DNA of 64,000 nt from Sedimentibacter hydroxybenzoicus DSM 7310 (lineage in GTDB: Bacteria > Bacillota > Clostridia > Tissierellales > Sedimentibacteraceae). Below are positions 44,053 through 53,710 of this stretch, piece by piece. The DNA lies in the NCBI RefSeq assembly GCF_013403245.1, contig NZ_JACBNQ010000002.1:395377-459376 (forward strand), in the 5' to 3' direction. The notes under the pieces are model-generated. The model worked only from the letters and a program-made list of their open reading frames with translations. It was not told where the DNA came from and did not search any database. Positions within the stretch are counted from its first letter, which is position 1. Every line of letters starts with the position of its first letter. The position numbers and the translations under genes were made by a program.

Positions 44053-44160
44053 ATGACAGATCAAAGCATCTATACACCGGAAGATATCGAAAAAAATAAA
44101 ACCGCTTCCCCTCATAGGCAAGTTCACCATACTCAAATGAAGGAGGATAAAGAAAAATGA
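44053..44160 (+). CDS. Short peptide frame, possibly the N-terminal remnant of a membrane protein
   Basis: A 35-codon frame with a good AAAGGAGG site. It begins MTDQSIYTPEDIEKNK, like the start of small DUF4870/TM2-type membrane proteins, but the membrane part is missing and the tail is unrelated. It overlaps the next start (ATGA). It may be a deletion remnant or a translation-coupling leader for the lipoprotein. Confidence 0.4.
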   Translation: MTDQSIYTPEDIEKNKTASPHRQVHHTQMKEDKEK

Positions 44161-45131
44161 AAAAAACAATCAGTTGCCTGTTGGCAATTCTTATGCTTAC
44201 CGCTCTCGTCGGCTGCGGCGCGAAGGAAAAAATTGCGGAAAAGGCCGCAGAGGAGTTTATTGAAGGAATTGGCGGAGGGAATGTGGATATCGACGGCGAC
44301 AAATTCACTATCGAGGGAGAAGATGGTGGAAGCATCACCGCCGGAGACAATCTGCCCTGGCCCGGCGACAAGATGGGAGATCTCCCCAAGCCCAAGGCCA
44401 CCATCGCCGCAGTACTCAATGACGACGGGGAGCAGCAGTGCACGGTTACCTATGAGGGGATGGAAAAAGATGATGCCGAAGCGTATGTTGAAAAACTCAA
44501 GGCGCTTGGATATACGGGCGGTATGGAATTGTCCGATGCCGACATGATTATGACGGGAGGATTGAACGAAAACGGCGATGCAGCCGAATTTATCTACAAT
44601 TTTTCCGCAAAGGAAGGCTTTATCTCCTATACACATCAGGCACAGCAGCCCCAAACGGACGGCGCCCAAGGGGACCCCGCTTCCGGCGATGCTGAGCCTC
44701 AACCCTCATCACCGGATCAGGCAACCGAGCTTGATATTGTCGTAGCGCTTCCCGATGGATGGAAGCCGGTGGAAGGTTCTGTGTTGGAGCACCAATACAT
44801 GAAAAACACCGCAGGCTTCATGATCAAAACCGAAAATTTTTCAGGGGACACGCTGGATGATGTAGTGAGCGAGGCGCTTGATATATTCGGTAGACAATTT
44901 GACAATTTCGCGGTACAGGGAGATGTAGAGGACATTACGATAAGCGGCTTGGAAGCGAAAAAGCTGACCTTTACCTGTGAAGTCAGCAAGATGGAAATGA
45001 AATACACCTCTGTGTATCTCTTTGCGGAGGATGAAACCTATGCGCTGACATTTGGCGATCTGGCGGACAGCTTTGATTCCCTTGCCGCGGATTATGAAGC
45101 GATTTTGAATGGCATCCAATTCAAGCAGTAA
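44157..45131 (+). CDS. Secreted lipoprotein
   Basis: A 324-residue protein with a lipoprotein signal 'LLAILMLTALVGCG' (lipobox Cys at residue 20). After an acidic Gly/Asp-rich linker ('GGGNVDIDGDKFTIEGEDGG' type), a domain of about 95 residues ('AAVLNDDGEQQCTVTYEGM ... DAEAYVEKLKALGYTGGMEL') resembles the DUF6591-type lipoprotein domain of Clostridia. Then a Pro/Ser/Gln-rich linker and a second domain with a 'GLEAKKLTFTCEVSKMEMKYT' strand follow. It is anchored on the outer face of the membrane; function unknown. Confidence 0.75.
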   Translation: MKKTISCLLAILMLTALVGCGAKEKIAEKAAEEFIEGIGGGNVDIDGDKFTIEGEDGGSITAGDNLPWPGDKMGDLPKPKATIAAVLNDDGEQQCTVTYEGMEKDDAEAYVEKLKALGYTGGMELSDADMIMTGGLNENGDAAEFIYNFSAKEGFISYTHQAQQPQTDGAQGDPASGDAEPQPSSPDQATELDIVVALPDGWKPVEGSVLEHQYMKNTAGFMIKTENFSGDTLDDVVSEALDIFGRQFDNFAVQGDVEDITISGLEAKKLTFTCEVSKMEMKYTSVYLFAEDETYALTFGDLADSFDSLAADYEAILNGIQFKQ

Positions 45132-45147
45132 CAGAGGGGGCGGTATC

Positions 45148-45912
45148 ATGAAACGAAATTTACTTTTACTATGCTGTCTCACCTTCTGCCTGCTCTCCAC
45201 TTTAGCGGGATGCGGTGCCCGGGGAGATGTCGACCATGCGCAAAACGGTTCATCCCCTGCCGCTTCAGCGGTTTCTCCTCCGGAGACTTCATCGGCCTCT
45301 GATGTCTCGCCCCAAGCCTCGCCGACACCCTCCGGCACTGCGGATGATGAAACGTATCTTTGGCTCATCACCATAGAAGAAAAGAAACAGGGAACGCTCT
45401 TTGGCGTGTACGGCAGTGATGAAATCCCCTGTGAATACACCATAGAGCTTTATGCCGTCAACGACGGCAGTCCGTCGCCTTATGAAGGGGAGTTTACCGT
45501 AGCCGGAAAAATCCATGCATATTGGGACGTTAAGGAAGATTATGAGCTTGCCGACGTGGACTATCTGGAATTTGAGTCCGATCATGTAATTCAGCAATGC
45601 ACATTTCAGCTTGTACCGAATAATCTCGCGCCGCTCACGCAAGACCCCGACCCTTTATTGCAAGGATCAGCGAACGCCGAGTTTCTTATGCCCACAAAGG
45701 GAGATAACCCCACCAATTTCAGCGGAGCGGCGCAAGGGTATGGATTCGGCCAGGATATGCAGCTCGACATGGCCGCAACCTGCAAGATCATTAAAACAAA
45801 TTCCGAAATAAAGCTGATTACGGATGTCTTTGGAAGCTTCAACGGTAAAATAGAACGCCTGGAGGCGGGCGCAATTCCTTCGGAGATCGAGCTTGCGCCG
45901 TTGGTTCCATAG
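45148..45912 (+). CDS. Secreted lipoprotein with Ser/Pro-rich linker
   Basis: About 254 residues from ATG 45148, after GGGGGCGG; an upstream in-frame start at 45109 would lie in the previous gene. The signal peptide ends in the lipobox 'LSTLAGC'. A Ser/Ala/Pro-rich stretch (about 25-65) follows and then a beta-rich domain with repeated Tyr/Glu-containing strands. It starts 16 bases after the preceding lipoprotein gene, so the two probably form one transcript. I do not recognise the domain. Confidence 0.7.
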   Translation: MKRNLLLLCCLTFCLLSTLAGCGARGDVDHAQNGSSPAASAVSPPETSSASDVSPQASPTPSGTADDETYLWLITIEEKKQGTLFGVYGSDEIPCEYTIELYAVNDGSPSPYEGEFTVAGKIHAYWDVKEDYELADVDYLEFESDHVIQQCTFQLVPNNLAPLTQDPDPLLQGSANAEFLMPTKGDNPTNFSGAAQGYGFGQDMQLDMAATCKIIKTNSEIKLITDVFGSFNGKIERLEAGAIPSEIELAPLVP

Positions 45913-46021
45913 CCTTAGATCTGACGGAAGGATTTAGCCCCTATGTGGCGGCGCCGGTAAAAGGGGCTTACGATTCCAAATAACATATTGATTTTAAATA
46001 AAGAAAGGAAATGATTATATT

Positions 46022-47539
46022 ATGAAGAAAAAAGCAATTTCATTACTTATTGCGTTAATATTGGTGACAGGTTTTGTTCCAGCAGTAGCCTTCGCGGCTT
46101 ATACGCCGCCCTCGTCCTACAACGCGCCTGTAAACGTCGGTGTCCTTTTTAACGGTGACGATCTGGAATACGACGAAGACGGACGATGGAGCTTTGACAT
46201 CGGCTTCGGCGGCACCGACGAGCTTCGGGAGTTGGTGAAGGCATGCGAGGATGGCCGCATGGAGGAAGCGGGATACAACAGCTTCGATACTTCTGCTCAG
46301 GTCGACTACAAGCTCGATAACGGCAAGTGGCGTTCGGAGCAGCCCGGCTATGATGACTGGGTTTTTACACAGGATACCGGGTTCAGCGATGAATACGGCG
46401 TGTGGGTTTCCAATTACCACATCTACGACGCCTATTTTGACGAAGCAATCCCCGACGGCATCCTGCCGGGCGGCAAAGCTTTTTTTGATAGCCATTCGAT
46501 GCATTTCAGGGTTCGCTATTATGTGAGCTTTTACCATTCCGACAGCGGTGAGGATTACGAATATTACTCCCCATGGTCCGCTGCCGTATCCTTTTCAAAC
46601 AAACAGGAGGTTCAAGACCCCTCTTCGCTGATAAGCCACGCACCTGTGCTGCTGTCGGCGGAGTTGAAACAGGCTTACGACGGCCGTCCGTATCTGGATT
46701 TCCGCGCGGACAAAGCCCACGACGATATCCAGCTGCTCAACAATATTTCCAATCAAAGAGTATTCACAAACGTCTGGATCAAGGCGGACGGCGGCACATG
46801 GACGGATGCGGGCTCATATATGTGGATGAAGGAGCAGTTCACCGCGGATGCCGGCGACTACTTCGCGAATACGGAAAACTTTGATGCCGCAACGTACGAG
46901 GTCAAATTCCGTTATAGTTTTGATTATGCTGATTACCCGGCAGCCGGCAAAAACGGGGACATTTATTCGCCTTTCTCCAACGTGATTGCTCATGGGATGC
47001 CGGCGTATGAGGGCGCTTCCAATTGGGCAAAGCCGGAGCTTGACAAAGCCGCCGGTTACGGACTCATCACCGACCGTATCAAAGGTGATATGTCCGGCAA
47101 GATCACCCGTGAGGAATTCGCGGAAATCGCCGTAAAGCTGTATGAAAAATATACGGGAAAAACAGCGACGGTTGGAACAGCGAGCTATAGCGATACAACG
47201 AATCCCGAAATTCTTAAGGCTGCAAACCTGGGACTTGTAGCAGGTGTCGGCAACAACAAATATGCGCCGAATCAACTGGTGACGAGAGAGCAGATGGCGA
47301 CCATTCTGTTAAGGGCGCTCAAGGTTATCAGCCCGGGCGAGGACTTTACCCCCGATTTCAGTGCTTTGTTTGCTGATGACAGCAAGGTGGAGTCCTGGGC
47401 GCGGGACGGTGTTTATTACTGCGCCAAGGCAGGTATTGTCACCGGTGTCGGAAACAATCTATTCAATCCGGATGGGGATGCTACGCGTGAGCAGGCCGTC
47501 GCCGTATGCACAAGGGCGTATGAATACTTCAGTAAATAG
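46022..47539 (+). CDS. S-layer-homology surface protein
   Basis: A 505-residue secreted protein. A signal peptide ('KAISLLIALILVTGFVPAVAFA', residues about 4-25) precedes two or three beta-sandwich-like repeats with Trp/Tyr/Asp motifs ('GRWSFDIGFGGTDELRELV', 'NGKWRSEQPGYDDWVF'). The C-terminus carries three SLH repeats from about 330: 'PELDKAAGYGLI ... ITREEFAEIAVKL', 'EILKAANLGLVAGVGNNKYAP ... VTREQMATILL', and 'GVYYCAKAGIVTGVGNNLFNP ... TREQAVAVCTRA'. SLH repeats bind secondary cell-wall polymers, so this is a wall-anchored protein. Confidence 0.85.
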   Translation: MKKKAISLLIALILVTGFVPAVAFAAYTPPSSYNAPVNVGVLFNGDDLEYDEDGRWSFDIGFGGTDELRELVKACEDGRMEEAGYNSFDTSAQVDYKLDNGKWRSEQPGYDDWVFTQDTGFSDEYGVWVSNYHIYDAYFDEAIPDGILPGGKAFFDSHSMHFRVRYYVSFYHSDSGEDYEYYSPWSAAVSFSNKQEVQDPSSLISHAPVLLSAELKQAYDGRPYLDFRADKAHDDIQLLNNISNQRVFTNVWIKADGGTWTDAGSYMWMKEQFTADAGDYFANTENFDAATYEVKFRYSFDYADYPAAGKNGDIYSPFSNVIAHGMPAYEGASNWAKPELDKAAGYGLITDRIKGDMSGKITREEFAEIAVKLYEKYTGKTATVGTASYSDTTNPEILKAANLGLVAGVGNNKYAPNQLVTREQMATILLRALKVISPGEDFTPDFSALFADDSKVESWARDGVYYCAKAGIVTGVGNNLFNPDGDATREQAVAVCTRAYEYFSK

Positions 47540-47569
47540 CGGAAAGACAGAAAGGAGACCTGTGTTGAT

Positions 47570-49679
47570 ATGAAACGAAAACTTATTTCTTTTATCTTAA
47601 CCGTAATGATGGTCATGTGCCTGTTCCCAGTTACCGCATTGGCAGCGGATGAAAACTTGGTGGATAATTGGGGCGATTTTGTTTTAGCATTTAACTATAT
47701 CAAGGGTATCGGCGGAACCATCAGCGGCACCGCTGGTATCGAGGTTACCAGTGGAGGTACGGTTTATGTCAGCGGTGGTGAAGTAACGGGAAGCTATTGG
47801 GGAATATACGCCAACGGCAAAAGTCTGGTAAACGTTAGTGGTGGCGAGGTAAAGAGTACGCATACTACCGGTGGTGCGGGTGTTGTCTTGACGGCAGGCA
47901 GTACCGCCAACATCAGCGGCGACGCCATAGTTACTGGAGAGCAGTAGGTACTGCCAGCGGCATTTTGGCGGAAGATCAAAACTGTGAGGTCAATATCTCC
48001 GTCGGCACGATTTGCGGGTCATACGGGGTTAATGCAGCAGGAGAAGTCAATATCAGCGGTGGGGAAATTGAAGGACTGGAGGGCATAAGAACCCAAAGCA
48101 CCGCCAAAGTGACAATTACTAGTGGTAAAATCAGCGGTATTATAAATGGTATCACGAACGATAGTGGTAAGCTTTCCGTTTCCGATACGGTTGGCGAGAC
48201 GACTCGTATAACGGCTCAATAATCGCCACGGGAGAAGTCGATGCGTACAGCATTTATACCGAGGGCGATCCTTCCGTCACGCTGTACAGCGCCGTGTCCC
48301 TGACGGAGGGAGAACCGGAGACGGTGAGCTTCACAGTCACAGGACAAAGGCTTAATGGAACCCCGGTAACCCTTCAGGATCATTTGGGAACCTCCGGTAC
48401 ATTGGGTCACGTCTCCTATACGGTTTCCGGAAACGATATCTCCTTTACCCCTTCTTCGGCGGGCAGCGACGGCAGTGTCAGCCCGAGCGGTGCTGTGAAT
48501 GTGGCAGAAGGCAGCAACCAGACCTTTACAATAACTCCTGACTCAAGATACCGGATAAACTTCGTGACGGTTAACGGCGTCAATCAGGGCGTTATAACAA
48601 CTTATACCTTTACAAATGTTACGACCAACCATGCAATAAACGCCACATTTACCTATAAAGGCGGAGGCGGTTCAGGGGGCGGAAGCAGTACTCCCTCAAC
48701 TCCGGCTACTCCGACCTATAAAGCAGACGTTAAAGCTGGAAACAGTACTGAAACGACGCTGCCGGTCACAGTTGACGGGGGTGCCGGAAGTGCCTCTGTA
48801 GATGCAGGCTCACAGAACTTCGCTCAGGGTAGAACTGTCATTACCATACCGTCTATACCCGATGTCAGCACTTATTCCGTCGGCATACCGGTTCCGGAGC
48901 TGTCAACGGCTTATGTCCAAGGTGCGCTGACTCTTAATACCGATGCAGGCAGCATCATGGTTCCGTCCAATATGCTGACAGGCACTGAGGGCGTGGATGG
49001 AGATAAGGCGCAGATCAGTATCGGCAAAGGCGACAGGGCAACCCTGCCCAACGATGTTAGGGCTGCCCTAGGCGATAAACCGTTGATCCAACTCACGCTG
49101 TCCATCGACGGCAGACAAACCAACTGGAACAATCCCAACGCGCCTGTAACGGTGTCCATCCCCTATACACCAACTGCGGCGGAGCTTGCCAATCCGGAAA
49201 GCATTGTCATCTGGTACATCGACGGCTCCGGCAATGTTGTCACCATCCCCAACGGACATTATGATCCGGCAACTGGAATGGTCACCTTCAGCACCACACA
49301 CTTCAGCAATTACGCGGTGGCCTATAATAAAGTAAGCTTCAACGATGTGACTGCGGGCGCGTGGTATCACAAGGCAGTAAGCTTCATCGCGGCCAGAGGA
49401 ATAACAGGCGGCACGGGCAACAGTAACTATAGCCCCAACGCCAAGCTGACCCGCGGCGAATTCATCGTCATGCTGATGCGAGCCTACGGCATCGAGCCAT
49501 ATGCAAACCCTGCCGATAACTTCTCCGACGCGGGGCAGATTGCATCATGGGCGAAGGATGCCATGACACTGCTGGTTAAAACAGAAACCATTGGAGGTAA
49601 TGCTGGGATGTTAAATCCGACAAGTACGACCACCAGGGCGGAGATGGTCCAGGTGCTGTATAATCTGCTGAAAAGATAG
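47570..49679 (+). pseudogene. SLH-domain surface protein broken by two frameshifts
   Basis: One gene of about 700 codons spread over three frames. Part 1 (47570-47947) has a signal peptide and parallel-helix-like repeats ('VSGGEV', 'VNVSGGEVKS'). Part 2 (to about 48222) continues the repeats ('ISGGEIEGLEGI'). Part 3 ends at 49679 and has a bacterial-repeat domain ('GVNQGVITTYTFTNVTTNHAI'), a Gly/Ser/Thr/Pro linker, a ZU5-like region, and two SLH repeats ('KAVSFIAARGITGGTGNSNY', 'MTLLVKTETIGGNAGMLNP'). Frames shift near 47945 and 48222-48235. Sequencing error is possible but two breaks in one repeat-rich gene make decay likely. Confidence 0.75.
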
Positions 49680-49775
49680 CGGAGCAGCCTTAACGAAAAA
49701 GGAGTAGCCATCCGCAGTGTGTGGTTGACTGCTCCTTTGCTCCCCGTGCCGATTAGCCTGGCTGCAACAATGCGT

Positions 49776-49810
49776 AAAAGCCTGCCCTTTATCTGAAGGG
49801 CAGGCTTTTA
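49776..49810 (+). terminator. Rho-independent terminator after the SLH cluster
   Basis: AAAAGCCTGCCCTT pairs with AAGGGCAGGCTTTT around TATCTG, a perfect 14-bp stem with terminal T residues. Confidence 0.9.
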
Positions 49811-49843
49811 TCATACCGGATATCTCACAAACGAGAGCTAACC

Positions 49844-49987
49844 TTGGATATGTTCCAAAGTACGACCCTTGATAAAAAAGGGCTTGAAACATTGAAATTC
49901 CCTCAGGAATTGCTCCGAGTCGGAAACACGGTGTATTTCAAGGGGAATACTATTTCTATTAAGAAATCCGGACAAAACATTTTCTAA
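49844..49987 (+). pseudogene. C-terminal remnant of an unidentified protein
   Basis: A 48-codon open tail ends in 'LLRVGNTVYFKGNTISIKK' and a stop. No start codon with a ribosome site lies upstream. I do not know the parent family. The surrounding gap (49680-50234) otherwise holds the terminator and the promoter of the HutD-like gene. Confidence 0.35.
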
Positions 49988-50171
49988 TTGCGTTAGCTTT
50001 TTTGCGTCTCCGTATAAATTTATTAAAATATCCTTCTATGCATGAATATTACTCCTGTATAATATTGTTATTATTGTATTCTTCAACGCACCATCAGTTA
50101 CAGCTTGTTTCTCATAAAATGCGTCATAAATGTGGGCGTACAATTGTGATTACTGACAAGGTGAGTTTATA

Positions 50172-50212
50172 TTGTAAAGTGTAAAATAATGTAATACAAT
50201 TTATGTATTACA
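50172..50212 (+). promoter_or_regulatory. Promoter with operator upstream of the HutD-like gene
   Basis: TTGTAA (50172-50177), 17 bases, TACAAT (50195-50200). The palindrome TGTAATAC-N7-GTATTACA (50190-50212) covers the -10, so a repressor bound there would block the gene. Confidence 0.65.
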
Positions 50213-50234
50213 AATCTATTGTGAGGAAATAAAA

Positions 50235-50837
50235 ATGGAGATCAATACAAGACTGATAACAGAAGATGAATATATTACAACAGCATGGTCAGGGGGTAAA
50301 ACCACCCAGCTTTTTATATATCCGGAAGAGGCTGATTATAGCAGGCGTAATTTTAAATTCAGATTAAGTTCTGCCACAGTAGAATCAGAAAAATCAGAGT
50401 TCACTAAATTAGAAGGTGTATATAGATTCATTACTCCTCTTGACGGACAGCTCAAGCTTACACATAATCATATACAGTATATTGATTTGCAACCGTTTGA
50501 AGTGTATGAATTTGATGGGAATAAGGATACTGTAAGCTTTGGAAAAGTAAGAGATTTCAACCTGATGCTCAGGAGCGGAGCTGAGGGGAAGCTTGATAGT
50601 ATATGTATTAATAAGGAACAATTATTTGTGGAAGAAATTAATGGAGATTTTAAAGAATTTTTTTATTTCATATATGCCTGCAGCAAGGATGTATCTGTTG
50701 ATGTAGATGGGAAAGGTTATAATATCAATCAGTTTCAGACTCTTTTAATTAAGGTGGAAAGTGAATGCGTTTTAAATATAAAAATAAGTTCTATGGGAAA
50801 TGCTGATATTTTAGCGGCGAAAATATATATATGGTAG
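50235..50837 (+). CDS. HutD/Ves-like cupin protein
   Basis: A 200-residue protein with the family signature 'AWSGGKTTQLFIYPE' (about 18-32), 'NFKFRLSSATVE' and 'PLDGQLKLTHN', a double cupin-like fold. HutD-type proteins accompany histidine use or are stress-linked (Ves), but their reaction is not known. The gene is alone under its own operator, 200 bases before the catabolic operon. Whether it belongs to the same pathway cannot be read from the sequence. Confidence 0.75.
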   Translation: MEINTRLITEDEYITTAWSGGKTTQLFIYPEEADYSRRNFKFRLSSATVESEKSEFTKLEGVYRFITPLDGQLKLTHNHIQYIDLQPFEVYEFDGNKDTVSFGKVRDFNLMLRSGAEGKLDSICINKEQLFVEEINGDFKEFFYFIYACSKDVSVDVDGKGYNINQFQTLLIKVESECVLNIKISSMGNADILAAKIYIW

Positions 50838-50971
50838 AAATATCATGGGCATTCTGAGGATATTTACTCGCACAATTTCCGAACTGAGTGTTTGATCGGT
50901 TCAGTATCATTGCGCGAAAGTGTGTCCTGCCAAAAATATCACAAGTCCTCTGTACAGCATCATTTTATTCC

Positions 50972-51028
50972 TTGACAAGAAATATATGCCGGCATATAAT
51001 ATGTGTAAGACGTGAATTATAATTCACG
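50972..51028 (+). promoter_or_regulatory. Operon promoter with an 18-bp perfect palindrome
   Basis: TTGACA (50972-50977), exactly 17 bases, TATAAT (50995-51000): a full consensus promoter. CGTGAATTATAATTCACG (51011-51028) is a perfect palindrome over the transcript start, the expected geometry of a TetR-family operator. The TetR gene is the third gene of the operon. Confidence 0.85.
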
Positions 51029-51045
51029 AGAATGGAGGTGTAAAA

Positions 51046-52533
51046 TTGGCTTACAATGGATTTGCAATTGATAATTACCTTGATGCGGAAAAGGTTACCA
51101 AGCAGCTTGATGAGTTGATTCAAAAGCCTGTGTATTCGATTCGGAAAGCATTTCTGGATGATTACGTCGAAAACTATTTCAATAAAAAATGCATTGAATC
51201 CAGGGCAATGATTGAAGAAGCCAGGGAGATAATCCCCGGAGGTGTGCAGCACAATCTTGCATTTAATTATCCCTTTCCCATCGTTATAACCAAGGCGGAG
51301 GGAGCTAGGCTGTACGATGCCGACGGAAACTGGTATTATGATCTGCTGCAGGCAGGAGGACCTACAATTTTGGGGAGTAATCCGGATTCCGTCAGAGAAC
51401 AGGTAATCGAACTTTTAAATACATGCGGACCCTCGACCGGTCTTTTTCACGAATATGAATACAAGCTTGCAAAAAAGATATCTGAGATGGTGCCCTCTGT
51501 GGATATGTTCCGTATGCTGGGCTCGGGAACGGAAGCATGCATGTGTGCGGCACGTATTGCACGGTTGAAAACGGGAAAGAAGAATATTTTGAAAATGGGT
51601 GGAGCTTATCACGGATGGTCTGATCAGCTTGCCTATGGTATGCGTGTACCCGGGACCAAGGGGATGATGTCAAAGGGTGTGCCGAACTTCGTGTTCAAGC
51701 ACACGGACGAATTTTTCCCCAATGATCTTGATGATCTTGAAAGAAAGCTGAGAAAAAATAAGATGTACGGCGGAACCGCTGCGGTGTATATTGAGCCCAT
51801 GGGACCGGAGAGCGGTACTCGTCCTGTTTCCAGGGAGTTTATACAGGGAGCGGAAAGATTGGCGCATCAGTATGGGGCACTTTTGATTTTTGACGAGGTT
51901 GTGACGGGATTTCGTATCGGACCGAGCGGTGCTCAGGGCTATTTTGGAGTAGACCCGGATCTGACGATTTTTGGAAAGATAATTGCGGGAGGCTATCCCG
52001 GTGCCGGAGGTGTGGGCGGACACAAGGACTGTATGGCTCATTTAGGAGCAGGTCTTGATTCGTCCGGCAAGAAAATCCCCAAGGCCATGTGCGGAGGTAC
52101 AATGGCGGCAACACCCATATCCTGCGTAGCGGGCTATTATACTCTGTGCGAAATTGAAAGAACAAATGCCTGTGAGGCTGCGGGACGCATGGGAGACCGT
52201 CTGACTGAGGGCTTGCAGGAAATAATCAGGAAGTATGAGCTGCCTTTTGTGGCATTTAATCAGGGGTCGATTTGCCATCTGGATAATGCGGGAACCATGC
52301 ATTTTTCCGTGGACTGGAAGAAGCCATGGAAAATCCCCAATATTCTGAAGGAAACAGGAATACGTCAAAAGGAAATGGAGCACATGGGAGCCGCATATAT
52401 GGCAGAAGGAATTGTAACATTAGCCGGTTCAAGACTATATACAAGTGCCGCATACACGGAGGAAATGATAGACGATGTGTTGTCAAGGTTTGACCGTGTT
52501 TTATCCAAATGCGGACCTTTGGATTTATCCTGA
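51046..52533 (+). CDS. Class III PLP-dependent aminotransferase
   Basis: A 495-residue protein starting at TTG seven bases after GGAGGTG. It has the glutamate-1-semialdehyde/ornithine-type fold: 'GSGTEACMCAARIAR' (160-173), 'GGAYHGW' (185-191), cofactor-binding D283 in 'IFDEVVTGFR' and Schiff-base Lys K311 in 'IFGKIIAGGYP'. The first 55 residues are an unusual N-terminal extension. It transfers amino groups to or from an unknown carbonyl substrate, or could act as a phospho-lyase, which the same family also provides. First gene of the operon. Confidence 0.85.
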   Translation: MAYNGFAIDNYLDAEKVTKQLDELIQKPVYSIRKAFLDDYVENYFNKKCIESRAMIEEAREIIPGGVQHNLAFNYPFPIVITKAEGARLYDADGNWYYDLLQAGGPTILGSNPDSVREQVIELLNTCGPSTGLFHEYEYKLAKKISEMVPSVDMFRMLGSGTEACMCAARIARLKTGKKNILKMGGAYHGWSDQLAYGMRVPGTKGMMSKGVPNFVFKHTDEFFPNDLDDLERKLRKNKMYGGTAAVYIEPMGPESGTRPVSREFIQGAERLAHQYGALLIFDEVVTGFRIGPSGAQGYFGVDPDLTIFGKIIAGGYPGAGGVGGHKDCMAHLGAGLDSSGKKIPKAMCGGTMAATPISCVAGYYTLCEIERTNACEAAGRMGDRLTEGLQEIIRKYELPFVAFNQGSICHLDNAGTMHFSVDWKKPWKIPNILKETGIRQKEMEHMGAAYMAEGIVTLAGSRLYTSAAYTEEMIDDVLSRFDRVLSKCGPLDLS

Positions 52534-52556
52534 CGGTATAAAGATTGGAGTCAATT

Positions 52557-53708
52557 ATGAAGTATTCAATTGAAGAAGCGAAAGAGCTTGTGATACTCGG
52601 AGGAAAAATATTGGCGGAAAGCGGTCTTATCGCAAGGACATGGGGCAATATCAGCGCCCGTATTTCCGACGACAAATTTGTCATAACCCCCAGCGGTCTT
52701 GCGTATGAAACGCTTACACCCGGGCAGATAGTGGAGGTCAATATTGCCGATTGTTCCTATGAGGGAGATATAAAACCCTCCAGTGAAAAGGGGATACATG
52801 CGGATACCTACAGGCTGCGTCCGGATGTTAATTATATAATTCATACACATCAGCAGATGGCCTCTGTCCTCAGTATTGAGGGGAAAGACATTGTTCCGGT
52901 CAATGATGAGTATAAAAAAATATTAGGAGATATTGTCCCATGTGCGGCCTATGGGATGTCATCAACGGGGAAGCTGCGTAAAAATGTTGTCAAGGCACTT
53001 GGCGGTAATCCCCGGTGTAAGGCTGTTTTGATGAAGTATCACGGAACAATCTGCATGGGCGAGGATCTTGATAATTCTTTTGAAATTGCACAGACTCTCG
53101 AAAAAATGTCAAAGGATATATATGAGCAGTCATGCGGCAAAAATAAAAGCGGTAAAAATATAAAAAATACGGTACAGATCCGCGATTACGGAAGCAGCTG
53201 TCGTGAAGGAAACAAGTTTATTCTTCAATGCAACGGCAAATCCTCAGAATATCTGACAGAAAAACTGCCGGAAGCGGCACCTGAGGCAGCGGTCCTTCAT
53301 GCCGAAATTTATAAATCCTGCGATGCTCTTTATATTATACATTCAACTGACGACGAGATAGTTGAAGTCAGCAGCACCGGACGGGAGCTGAGACCCTTTA
53401 TGGATGATCTTGTGCAGATTGTGGGTGTGAATATCAGGACGGTAAAAGACGCCCTGCTGAATACAAGGGCTATAGCAAAGGAATTAAAGAAGAAAAATGC
53501 TGTTTTAATAGAGAATGAAGGTGCTCTCTGCACGGGAAAAACCGAAAGTGATGCAAAAGCCGCCGCCATGATCCTGAGGAAGGGATGCGCTGCCGATTTG
53601 TATGCCGCGGCCATAAACAAAACAGATTATTTAAGTACGATGGATGCACACATACAACGATTTGTCTATAAAAATAAATACTCTAAGATGAAAGAACAAC
53701 GAGGTTAA
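52557..53708 (+). CDS. Tandem class II aldolase/adducin protein
   Basis: About 383 residues from ATG 52557, after GGAG. The first domain (1-195) has 'WGNISARI' (about 28-35), the metal-binding 'IHTHQQMASV' and a third His in 'KYHGTICMGEDL', as in fuculose-phosphate-type aldolases and dehydratases. The second half (about 205-383) repeats the fold ('ALYIIHSTDDEIVEV', 'AVLIENEGALCTGKTESDA') but has lost the His of the THxH/YHG motifs, so it looks catalytically dead. It follows the aminotransferase by 23 bases. Confidence 0.8.
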   Translation: MKYSIEEAKELVILGGKILAESGLIARTWGNISARISDDKFVITPSGLAYETLTPGQIVEVNIADCSYEGDIKPSSEKGIHADTYRLRPDVNYIIHTHQQMASVLSIEGKDIVPVNDEYKKILGDIVPCAAYGMSSTGKLRKNVVKALGGNPRCKAVLMKYHGTICMGEDLDNSFEIAQTLEKMSKDIYEQSCGKNKSGKNIKNTVQIRDYGSSCREGNKFILQCNGKSSEYLTEKLPEAAPEAAVLHAEIYKSCDALYIIHSTDDEIVEVSSTGRELRPFMDDLVQIVGVNIRTVKDALLNTRAIAKELKKKNAVLIENEGALCTGKTESDAKAAAMILRKGCAADLYAAAINKTDYLSTMDAHIQRFVYKNKYSKMKEQRG

Positions 53709-53710
53709 AT

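Noticed and set aside
44051..44702. Long minus-strand frames opposite the first lipoprotein
   Set aside because: Shadows of a GC-richer gene: no ribosome sites, and the plus strand has a clear signal peptide and lipobox.
46055..47275. Two minus-strand frames of 150-160 codons under the SLH protein
   Set aside because: They mirror the codon structure of the plus-strand gene, which has a signal peptide and SLH repeats.
51392..52741. Several minus-strand frames under the aminotransferase and aldolase genes
   Set aside because: Shadows of the conserved plus-strand enzymes; Cys/His/Arg-rich with no recognisable domain.
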